DNA of 36,984 bases from a virus, in the IMG/VR virus record IMGVR_UViG_3300032296_000975, positions 1 through 36,984 of that record. One strand, written 5' to 3'. The translations under genes and the position numbers were made by a program. This document shows positions 7,720 to 14,252 of this stretch, piece after piece; within the stretch, counting starts at the first letter, position 1, and each line of letters begins with the position of its first letter. Below the pieces are notes generated by a model that was given only the letters and a program-made list of their open reading frames with translations, ran no database searches and was not told the origin of the DNA.

Positions 7720-7989
7720 ATGGCATCGGAATACAACATCACATTCTTGCACGGTTTCATGGGGCCGGACGGAGGCGCGTCGTTCAGCTTCAACGCTGAC
7801 ACGGACGGCGAGCTGAGCCTGACCAAGAAAGAGGCTTTTAAGGCGGCGTTCAGCGACCAGACAAAGATCCGTATGGCCGACGGCAGCAACAAGCCGAAGT
7901 GCGAGGCTGACCGCGCATACTTGCACTACATCATCGACTGTTGGCTTGACGACAAGCCAGTCGATGCGCAACCCGACGAGATCAGCTAA
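7720..7989 (+). CDS. Hypothetical 89-residue protein
   Basis: ATG five bases after the polymerase stop, with AGGAAGG inside the end of the polymerase gene as the likely ribosome binding site. The first 35 residues alternate polar and hydrophobic (YNITFLHGFMGPDGGASFSF) and may form a beta-hairpin. The rest is acidic and helical and ends DEIS. No signal peptide, membrane segment or known motif. It lies between polymerase and VRR-NUC and has typical coding composition. Function unknown. Confidence 0.7.
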   Translation: MASEYNITFLHGFMGPDGGASFSFNADTDGELSLTKKEAFKAAFSDQTKIRMADGSNKPKCEADRAYLHYIIDCWLDDKPVDAQPDEIS

Positions 7990-7991
7990 GC

Positions 7992-8285
7992 GTGACCCCC
8001 GCAGGACGCCTACAGGACCATCTCAAGCGCGTCGTGCAGAAGAGCGGCGGTCAGTACCGCAAGGTGCGCTGGGAGGGCCGCAGGGGCTGCCCAGACTGCT
8101 TTGTGTGGTGGACGTGGCCCAAGGCGGCCTTCATCGAGATCAAAGCCGACGGCGACCGTGTCAGCGGGCACCAGCAGCGGGAGATCGAGCGCATGAGAAA
8201 CGACGGTTTTCCGGTGTTCATCGTCCGGTCGATAGAAGAAATCGACGAAATAGTGAAAAAAGTGCAGAAAGGGGTTGCAACCTGA
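7992..8285 (+). CDS. VRR-NUC domain nuclease
   Basis: 97 aa from a GTG two bases after the previous stop. RRGCPDCFVWW (about 30-40) provides the G-x-P-D motif, and AAFIEIKADGDRVSGHQQRE (about 45-64) the E-x-K and Q motif, of VRR-NUC enzymes. It ends with the usual FPVFIVRS strand. The stand-alone size is typical for phages. Family members are structure-specific or Holliday-junction-type endonucleases; it probably resolves replication or recombination intermediates. The last codons include the start of leader B (GGGGTTGCAA), so coding and regulatory sequence overlap here. Confidence 0.9.
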   Translation: MTPAGRLQDHLKRVVQKSGGQYRKVRWEGRRGCPDCFVWWTWPKAAFIEIKADGDRVSGHQQREIERMRNDGFPVFIVRSIEEIDEIVKKVQKGVAT

Positions 8286-8332
8286 CGTTGCATATGCCAC
8301 TAAGGGGCATCAGCAACACGGAGTTACCAATC
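8271..8332 (+). promoter_or_regulatory. Leader/promoter-like element, copy B
   Basis: Shares with copy A the GGGG-TTGCAA block (TTGCAA 8275-8280), the second TTGC at the same 13-base offset (8288), CATCAGCAAC, and a GGAGT ribosome binding site before the ATG (8333). TTGCAA to ATG is 58 bases here and 63 in copy A. The first block lies inside the VRR-NUC coding end. No convincing -10 box is spaced from TTGCAA, so an operator or RNA leader is as likely as a promoter. Confidence 0.45.
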
Positions 8333-9247
8333 ATGTGCAACGAAATTAACTGCTCACACGACTTTGACGATGCCATTGATGACATCTTCGGCACGTCGTC
8401 CGTCGCGCCAAGCTACGTTCTGGCCGACGCGGAAGTCACCCGCGCCCAGCGCGCAGCCACCACCTACACCGAGAAATGCCCCTCGTGCCGTGGCACGGGC
8501 CGCTTCGTAAGCTACAGCGGGCGTGTCGTTGGCGACTGCTTCAAGTGCAAAGGCGCTGGCAGCCAGACGTTCAAGACGTCCGCAGAGCATCGCGCTAAGG
8601 CCCGTGACGCTGCCGACGCCCGCAAGGCGAAGGCCGCTGCCAGCGCCGCCGAGCAGGCTGCTGCATGGCTCGAAGCCAATCCGGTCGAAGCCGAGTGGCT
8701 GCGTGAGCCCATCAAGGGCGACTTCACCTTCCACGCCGACATGCTCGCGTCGCTGACCAAGTACGGCAGCTTCACTGAGCGTCAGGAAGCCGCCGTGCGC
8801 AACGCCGCAGCCAAGTCTGCCGCGCGCAAGGCGCAGTGGGCGGCAGAGCGCGCCGAGCGTGACGCCAACAAGGCCGACGTTAACATCAGCCGCATCGACG
8901 AAGCTTTCACGTCCGCCGTCAAGGCTGGCCTGAAGTTCCCCAAGCTGCGTTTGGACGACTTCACCTTGTCCCTCGCCAGCGTCAACAGCCGCAACGCTGG
9001 GGCGATCTACGTTAAGCAGGACGACTTGTACCTCGGCAAGATCGCCGACGGCAAGTTCACCCGCAGCCGCGACTGCGACGCCGACATCGAGGCGCGCATC
9101 GTCGCCGCCTGCGCCGACCCCGCTGCCGCCGCCGAGGCTTACGGCAAGCGGACCGGCAAGTGCTCCTGCTGCGGTCGCGAGTTGACCAACGAAGAGAGTA
9201 TCGCTCGCGCCATCGGCCCCATCTGCGCAGAAAGGTGGGGCTGGTGA
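8333..9247 (+). CDS. Zinc-binding protein with DnaJ-like cysteine motifs and C-terminal DUF6011-like domain
   Basis: 304 aa from the ATG at 8333. The frame is open further upstream, but that part overlaps VRR-NUC and lies before leader B. CPSCRGTGRF and CFKCKGAG (about 45-75) are two CxxCxGxG repeats as in the DnaJ zinc finger, though only two rather than four. An Ala/Lys-rich helical region (about 85-185) links to a C-terminal domain with KCSCCGRELTNEESIARAIG followed by PICAERWG, matching DUF6011-type zinc domains. The role is unknown; the zinc sites and position suggest nucleic acid or protein binding in replication. Its stop overlaps the next GTG (GTGA). Confidence 0.8.
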   Translation: MCNEINCSHDFDDAIDDIFGTSSVAPSYVLADAEVTRAQRAATTYTEKCPSCRGTGRFVSYSGRVVGDCFKCKGAGSQTFKTSAEHRAKARDAADARKAKAAASAAEQAAAWLEANPVEAEWLREPIKGDFTFHADMLASLTKYGSFTERQEAAVRNAAAKSAARKAQWAAERAERDANKADVNISRIDEAFTSAVKAGLKFPKLRLDDFTLSLASVNSRNAGAIYVKQDDLYLGKIADGKFTRSRDCDADIEARIVAACADPAAAAEAYGKRTGKCSCCGRELTNEESIARAIGPICAERWGW

Positions 9248-10602
9248 CCTTCAAACCACACGACTATCAGGAAGAGGCCCTCGCGCACCTATACAAGGAG
9301 CGCAGGGCAGCCCTGTGGATGCCGATGGGCGGCGGGAAGACCGTAACCACCCTGACGGCTCTAGAGGCCCTCTCCGTGGTCGAGGACGTCTATCCGGCCC
9401 TTGTGCTGGCCCCGCTGCGCGTTGCGCGCTCTACGTGGCCTGACGAGGTCCAGAAGTGGCCGCACCTGTCGCACCTGCGCGTCGGCGTCATCACCGGCAC
9501 GCCTAAGCAGCGTCAAGCGGCGCTTGACACGCCCGCCGACATCTACACGACCAACTATGACAACCTTGTCTGGCTGCGGAAGGCGGTGGGCAACGCATGG
9601 CCCTTTAAGACTGTGATCGCGGATGAGTTCACGCGCCTGAAGTCCTTCCGCTTGCGGCAGGGCGGATCTCGCGCTCGGGCGTTGGGTGAGGTGGCGCACA
9701 CGCACGTCGACCGCTTCATCGGTTTGACAGGTACGCCCGCGCCAAACGGCGTCAAGGATCTGTGGGGCCAGATCTGGTTCCTCGACAAGGGCGAGCGTCT
9801 AGGCCAAAGCTTCTCCGCCTTCGCCATGCGCTGGTTCCGCAAGGGGTATGACGGCTACAGCCTCGTACCCTACGATCACACGCAGACCGAGGTCGAGGAG
9901 CGGCTCAAAGACATCTGCCTGACCGTGCGCGGCCTGCCGGTGGACGAGCCAATCACCAACCCGATATACATCGACCTGCCGCCCGACGCGCGGGACATGT
10001 ACACGGACATGGAGACCGAGATGTTCGCGCAGATTGGTGAGGAGGGTGTCGAGGCCGTCAACGCGGCGGTGCGCACGCAGAAGTGTTTGCAGCTCGCCAA
10101 CGGCGCGATGTACGTGGATGACGAGGGCAACTGGGAGCCAGTTCACGCGGCCAAGCTGGATGCGCTGGAAAGCATCATCGAGGAAGCCAACGGCGCGCCC
10201 GTGCTGGTGGCCTACAATTTCAAGCATGACTTGGCGCGGCTGCGGGATCGCTTTCGTAACGGTCGGGTCTTGGACGCAGACCCTGACACAATCAGGCAGT
10301 GGAACGCTGGGCAGATCCCGATCCTGTTTGCGCACCCTGCGTCGGCAGGCCACGGGTTGAACCTTGCCGACGGGGGCAATATATTGGCCTTCTATGGGGT
10401 CAACTGGAACCTCGAAGAGCATATGCAGATTATTGAGCGCATCGGCCCGATGCGGCAGAAGCAGGCGGGCTATGATCGCCCAGTCTTTATCTACCCTATC
10501 CTCGCCCGCAACACGGTCGATAGTCTCGTTATGCACCGCCTCACGTCCAAGAAGACGATACAAGAGGTTTTGTTGGAAGCACTGAAACGGAGAACGAAAT
10601 GA
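9244..10602 (+). CDS. SNF2-type DEAD-like helicase
   Basis: 452 aa from the GTG at 9244, which overlaps the previous stop; an in-frame ATG at 9160 lies inside the previous gene. Motif I MPMGGGKTVTTL (about 27-38) binds ATP, LVLAPLRVARSTW is motif Ia, and VIADEFTRLK is motif II with DEFT in place of the usual DEAH/DESS. LTGTPAPNG is motif III. The C-terminal RecA lobe has ASAGHGLNLADGGN, then QIIERIGPMRQKQAG (motif VI). Such short SNF2 helicases are standard in phage replication modules and probably remodel forks or displace proteins from DNA. Overlaps the next gene by ATGA. Confidence 0.93.
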   Translation: MTFKPHDYQEEALAHLYKERRAALWMPMGGGKTVTTLTALEALSVVEDVYPALVLAPLRVARSTWPDEVQKWPHLSHLRVGVITGTPKQRQAALDTPADIYTTNYDNLVWLRKAVGNAWPFKTVIADEFTRLKSFRLRQGGSRARALGEVAHTHVDRFIGLTGTPAPNGVKDLWGQIWFLDKGERLGQSFSAFAMRWFRKGYDGYSLVPYDHTQTEVEERLKDICLTVRGLPVDEPITNPIYIDLPPDARDMYTDMETEMFAQIGEEGVEAVNAAVRTQKCLQLANGAMYVDDEGNWEPVHAAKLDALESIIEEANGAPVLVAYNFKHDLARLRDRFRNGRVLDADPDTIRQWNAGQIPILFAHPASAGHGLNLADGGNILAFYGVNWNLEEHMQIIERIGPMRQKQAGYDRPVFIYPILARNTVDSLVMHRLTSKKTIQEVLLEALKRRTK

Positions 10603-10976
10603 GCAAGAGCTTTATATGCAGTTTCTGCGATGTCGAGCACGACACAGTGAAGCTGGCGCTGGACTGCTTCCAGTCGCATGCGACACCCAAGATGCCAGAA
10701 CCGAAGGCCGCCGAGCTGCTGGGCCGCGCTGCGGCGCACATGCACGACCGATCCGCGACCTATGACGAGCCAGAGGGCGAACGGTCAATGGGCAAGATTG
10801 TGACGGCCTTCAACGCCATCACAGGCCGCGACCTGACCGAGAGCGAGGGCTGGATGTTCATGCAGCAGGTCAAACTCGTGCGCCTGTTCACGCGCAGCGA
10901 GTATCACGCCGACAGCGCCGAGGATAACATCGCCTATGCCGCGCTGCTGGCCGAAGCCAAGGGAGAGGGGCGTTGA
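10599..10976 (+). CDS. DUF6378 family protein with N-terminal Cys motif
   Basis: 125 aa. Residues 6-29 (ICSFCDVEHDTVKLALDCFQSH) carry a CxxC followed by C and H, possibly a small zinc site. The rest, AHMHDRSATYDEPEGERSMG, then FNAITGRDLTESEGWMFMQQ and a HADSAEDNIAYAALL end, matches the DUF6378 phage family as I recall it. The all-helical pattern with conserved Glu/Asp and E-D-x-I-A-Y is reminiscent of MazG-like nucleotide pyrophosphohydrolases, which is only an inference. It sits at the end of the replication operon. Confidence 0.82.
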   Translation: MSKSFICSFCDVEHDTVKLALDCFQSHATPKMPEPKAAELLGRAAAHMHDRSATYDEPEGERSMGKIVTAFNAITGRDLTESEGWMFMQQVKLVRLFTRSEYHADSAEDNIAYAALLAEAKGEGR

Positions 10977-11125
10977 GCGAAGATAGTTACGACAAGGTGT
11001 TGGTTGCGTTAAACATGCCGCGCACCCGCGAAAACTATCTGTGGGTTATGTACGACGGCAACATACCAGAAGACTGGGACGAAGAGGCCGAGGAGCAGTT
11101 ACCCCTCGACCTTCGTGTTACTTGA
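10973..11125 (+). CDS. Short phage protein (50 aa), last gene of the plus-strand operon
   Basis: TTG start overlapping the previous stop (TTGA), with a strong GGGAGAGGGG site just upstream, ending at the TGA at 11123-11125. It contains NMPRTRENYLWVMYDGNIPE followed by DWDEEAEEQLP. The pattern 'RENYL...G.PEDWD.E.E.ELP' is familiar from very small proteins in alphaproteobacterial phages, so I consider it real despite its size. Function unknown. Its end overlaps the convergent minus-strand gene by 8 bases. Confidence 0.7.
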   Translation: MSEDSYDKVLVALNMPRTRENYLWVMYDGNIPEDWDEEAEEQLPLDLRVT

Positions 11126-12506
11126 CTTGGAACATGCGGCGCACAGGCTTGCCGAGTAGTTCTGCAATCCGAAGGCGGGCCTCGTCTGGTGAACTGGAAG
11201 TATTCCAGATGTCGGCGATGGCGCGCTTCAACTCAGGTGTTTTGCCCTCTTGGCCCCACAGATCGCGAACGCCTTCCCACGTAGCGGACTGCACTTCACG
11301 CGGCGTGTCGAAGCCCATTTCCTTGGCCGCCAGCGTGTGCATGTCCGATAGCGGGCCGTACAGCCCCTTAGAGCCGGTACGCGCTACGTCCGCTGCAGCG
11401 GGTGGCATTCCTTTTCCAGACGGTCCAAGGCCCATCGCGCGATAGACAATCGGGTCGTTCCCGCCGCCGGGGAAAAGGCTGGCCGCGCCCGCGCTGTGCG
11501 TGTCAATCGTCGAGATCGGCGCTTCGCTGTAAGGGTTGGCGATGTTGTTGTAGAACGACGGAACTTTGCCGCCGCCGAGAAGTTGGGCGTTGATGTTTTC
11601 CATCGACGGGTTGTCCAAGATCGCCAGCGCCTTGCTGACGCTGTCGCCGCTGCCCCACGTCATACCGCCATACGGATCGCCGTATTCGCCCGACAAGTCG
11701 ATCTTGCGGACAACAGGCGAGTTCCGTGTAGCATCGGCCAGAGAGACGCGAGCAAACTTGTCGAACTTGTCGGTCAGTTCCTCATAAGGCATGGACGCGA
11801 TGCGCTCCGCGTACTCGGGACCGCGTGCGGCGACCGCACCGGGAAGCTTCATCGTGTCGATACGGTTCTGGATGTACCGGCGGGCCTCTGAGGGGTCAGT
11901 AGCGAACTTATCGCCGTACATATCCATCAGACGGTCAAGACGAGCTACGTTGATGTCCCAAGGCGTCTGCGGGGAAGTAACCGCAGTCACGCCGTACCCA
12001 GCTTCTGGGGGAAGGCCAGCCCGCGCTGCGGCGCGTTCGGACACCATCTGTGCTGTCGGGTACCAGCCGCGTGCGGCATCGACCTTATCGGCGGGCATGA
12101 GGTCCGTCATGATGAACTTCAGGTTGTCCGCGCCACGGCGAACGCCCTCCTCGTATATCCGTTCGGGACTTGCGCCAGCCATACCGCGCATAAACGGCTC
12201 TTCGGCAAGCATGCCCATATTCTTTTCAAAGGCGGCAGGCGCAGCGCGCAGTGCTTCACCTGTTTGGATAAGAAGCCGCTCGTCTGGGTTGCCTTGGGTC
12301 GCGTAGTTCGGCGCGGTAGGACGCCGTGTGCTCACCATGAAAGGGCTGTCGGCCCCCGCTAGTTGTGCAGGGCGCGTTACTGCTAACGGTTTTGCCTTTG
12401 GGCCCTTAACAGAGGGCACAGGGGGTCTAATCCGGCTGGCTTTTTCTTCAGCTTCCCTAGCTGCTTTCCGCGCTGCCTTAGCGGCGAGACTGCTCAACCT
12501 ACCCAT
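11118..12506 (-). CDS. DUF7178-like late protein sharing an N-terminal tag with its neighbour
   Basis: 462 aa, last gene of the late operon; its ATG overlaps the end of the upstream gene by 8 bases. Residues 1-16, MGRLSSLAAKAARKAA, are identical to the start of the neighbouring ADP-ribosyltransferase-like protein. A basic, Pro-rich linker follows to about 65. The core has GWYPTA (147-152), SPQTPWDIN (168-176), KVPSFYNNI (314-322), TIDTHSA (333-339) and QSATWEGVRDLW (396-407). This order matches, from memory, phage proteins grouped as DUF7178. The 'K-V-x-x-F-x-x-N-I...T-I-D-T-H' part recalls the helix-hairpin-helix glycosylase signature, but I cannot show homology. It may be carried in the virion. 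Confidence 0.7.
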   Translation of the reverse strand: MGRLSSLAAKAARKAAREAEEKASRIRPPVPSVKGPKAKPLAVTRPAQLAGADSPFMVSTRRPTAPNYATQGNPDERLLIQTGEALRAAPAAFEKNMGMLAEEPFMRGMAGASPERIYEEGVRRGADNLKFIMTDLMPADKVDAARGWYPTAQMVSERAAARAGLPPEAGYGVTAVTSPQTPWDINVARLDRLMDMYGDKFATDPSEARRYIQNRIDTMKLPGAVAARGPEYAERIASMPYEELTDKFDKFARVSLADATRNSPVVRKIDLSGEYGDPYGGMTWGSGDSVSKALAILDNPSMENINAQLLGGGKVPSFYNNIANPYSEAPISTIDTHSAGAASLFPGGGNDPIVYRAMGLGPSGKGMPPAAADVARTGSKGLYGPLSDMHTLAAKEMGFDTPREVQSATWEGVRDLWGQEGKTPELKRAIADIWNTSSSPDEARLRIAELLGKPVRRMFQVK

Positions 12507-13518
12507 TGACTTCTACCTTCCCGCCCATGTTGTACTGTTTCATGATTTCTATCAGATCTGGGTTCATAACAACATAGTTTTCAGAGCCACCGCGCGTCAA
12601 TACGCGTGAACTGGGGTCCAGATAACGGATGCCGGAGAGCCCAGCTCCGGTCAGCATGTCGGCCATCGCCTTCGGTTGGATGTCGCTGCGGAAACTGAGC
12701 CGGTTGTAAGCATCGCCACCTGTCATGGGGTACTTGCCGTGCAGCAAATCTTTGTCGTTAATCCCATACCGCTGCAGCAACGAGCCCAACGCGCCCAGCA
12801 CTTGCGGTTGCTCCCGCAGCGGCGTGTCCCACGACAGCATATTGGCAGGATTGACGTCCAGCCCGACTTGGTAGAGCGCGCCGGGGGCGTCCCACTTGCC
12901 CGCGATTTCGCGGTTGAACCAATCAGCCGTGTCTGGCGCGTAGTCACCCGCTGCCATGGCTTTTTCAACGTCCAGCAAGTCGCCGGTGTTGATGATGTTT
13001 TCGAGCAACGCGGCTTGGTCATACAGTGGTCGGCCTGCCGAGATGGGCAGCCGGTCTGCTTTTTCCAACAAGTTAGAGTACACAAGGTTTGCGTCAACGC
13101 CGCCGATGGTTGGATTAGCCACACTGGCAGGCCTGTTGCCTTGGCGGTACGTGCGAGCTATGTTTGGTGCTTCGGTTGTGTAGATGCCGCGCCCGTACAT
13201 TTGCGGCCCAGCCCCAGTACCCAGCTTATCCAGACGGAAGCGACCGAGGGGGAGATCCTCGACAACTTCCAACCCCGGAGAAACGCGCAGGTCCGCAGGC
13301 CTTGGTCGATAAAACTCGAAGCCGTCGTCAACATTGCGGACCTTCACCTCTGGCTCGAAACGGTGCGGCGTGCCGTGGTACACCTCGAGCTTTGGGCGAG
13401 GTGGCTTGGGTCGTGCGGGTGTTGCGGCAACGCGCTCAGTGGCGACCGCAGCCTTGCTCTTAGCGGCCTGCGCTGCCTTCCGCGCAGCTTTAGCAGCGAG
13501 GCTAGAAAGGCGGCCCAC
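12499..13518 (-). CDS. ADP-ribosyltransferase-like (ART-PolyVal type) late protein with N-terminal tag
   Basis: 339 aa, GTG start sharing one base with the upstream TAG. Residues 1-16 are the shared tag MGRLSSLAAKAARKAA, then a basic Ala/Pro linker to about 42. The domain begins VYHGTPHRFEPE (46-57) and continues LGTGAGPQMYGRGIYTTEAP (99-118), ALYQVGLDVNPANMLSWD (214-231), GIRYLDPSSR (286-295) and SENYVVMNPDLIEIM (302-316). This is the layout of the ADP-ribosyltransferase-like domain found in phage 'polyvalent' proteins; His48 and Tyr113 are the likely NAD-site residues. Such proteins are known to be delivered with phage or plasmid DNA. It ends YNMGGKVEVNG, a GG motif seen in two other late proteins. 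Confidence 0.75.
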   Translation of the reverse strand: MGRLSSLAAKAARKAAQAAKSKAAVATERVAATPARPKPPRPKLEVYHGTPHRFEPEVKVRNVDDGFEFYRPRPADLRVSPGLEVVEDLPLGRFRLDKLGTGAGPQMYGRGIYTTEAPNIARTYRQGNRPASVANPTIGGVDANLVYSNLLEKADRLPISAGRPLYDQAALLENIINTGDLLDVEKAMAAGDYAPDTADWFNREIAGKWDAPGALYQVGLDVNPANMLSWDTPLREQPQVLGALGSLLQRYGINDKDLLHGKYPMTGGDAYNRLSFRSDIQPKAMADMLTGAGLSGIRYLDPSSRVLTRGGSENYVVMNPDLIEIMKQYNMGGKVEVNG

Positions 13519-14252
13519 TATTTTAGGCCCTTCTTAGCAACTAAAGCGGCGCTGCGCGCTTTACGGGCAGCGTTACGAACGCCGGGGATTACCGCAAGAG
13601 GCGGCAACACGCTGGCCGCGTCGACCATGCCTTGCATCCGAGCCGCTTCAGCGTTGTCTTCAACGTAGGGATCGAGCATCTGCGAACCCTCGCGCATGCG
13701 GGCGTAATCAGTAAGAGCGGCTGGTGCAGGCATCGCGCCGTAGAACAAGGTGTTAAACACAGCGCCATACGGATCGTCTCTGACCGCCTCGTAACCGCTG
13801 CGGGCGAGGTTACTAACATCCTGCGCGACGCCCATGGGCGTGCTGCGCTGGAAGTAGTTACCAACAGCGCGGAGAGCGCCGGGCGTCTCGCGGACAACAG
13901 CGGCAGGGATTGCTTGCGGTTTATGGAAAGCTGCGGCGTATCGCACTGGCATCTGCACGTCGTCCGGCTTACGAGCGCCGACACCGCCAGCACGGCGGAA
14001 ACGATTTTCGTTCGACCGCACGCCAGCTTCCACGATTGCGCGGTTGTTGCCCAGTGGCTGCAGATTGCGGCGGATGCGCTCAACTTCTTGGGGCGAGCGG
14101 CCTTCGACGTTGCGGGCAATCCACGCAACGGCGTTGGCTGGCGTGATGCCGTAGCGGTCAGCCAGATCCGCCGCAGCGCCGACGAGGTCGTTGCCCCGAC
14201 GGCTGGCCGCCATAACGAGATCATCGTACCAAGAGGTCTGCTTATTAGGCAT
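13518..14252 (-). CDS. Late protein, probable minor virion component
   Basis: 244 aa, ATG overlapping the stop of the 933-residue gene (TAATG). N-terminal helical part SWYDDLVMAASRRGNDLVGA, then an LADRYGITPANAVAWIARN segment, then a Pro/Ala-rich middle, and a basic C-terminus ARKARSAALVAKKGLK. The C-terminal basic Ala/Lys/Arg pattern resembles the tag that starts the next two proteins. No enzymatic motif recognised. It lies between the large internal-virion-like protein and the tagged pair, so a virion role is inferred from position. Confidence 0.65.
   Translation of the reverse strand: MPNKQTSWYDDLVMAASRRGNDLVGAAADLADRYGITPANAVAWIARNVEGRSPQEVERIRRNLQPLGNNRAIVEAGVRSNENRFRRAGGVGARKPDDVQMPVRYAAAFHKPQAIPAAVVRETPGALRAVGNYFQRSTPMGVAQDVSNLARSGYEAVRDDPYGAVFNTLFYGAMPAPAALTDYARMREGSQMLDPYVEDNAEAARMQGMVDAASVLPPLAVIPGVRNAARKARSAALVAKKGLK

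Noticed and set aside
6645-7892. Open minus-strand frame of 415 codons opposite the DNA polymerase
   Set aside because: It lies wholly over a polymerase with intact catalytic motifs, has Ala/Arg/Leu-rich sequence typical of antisense high-GC frames, and shows no domain or ribosome binding site.
7946-8332. Upstream extension of the zinc-binding protein
   Set aside because: The extension overlaps VRR-NUC and has out-of-frame Arg-rich composition. The ATG at 8333 follows a GGAGT site and the shared leader.
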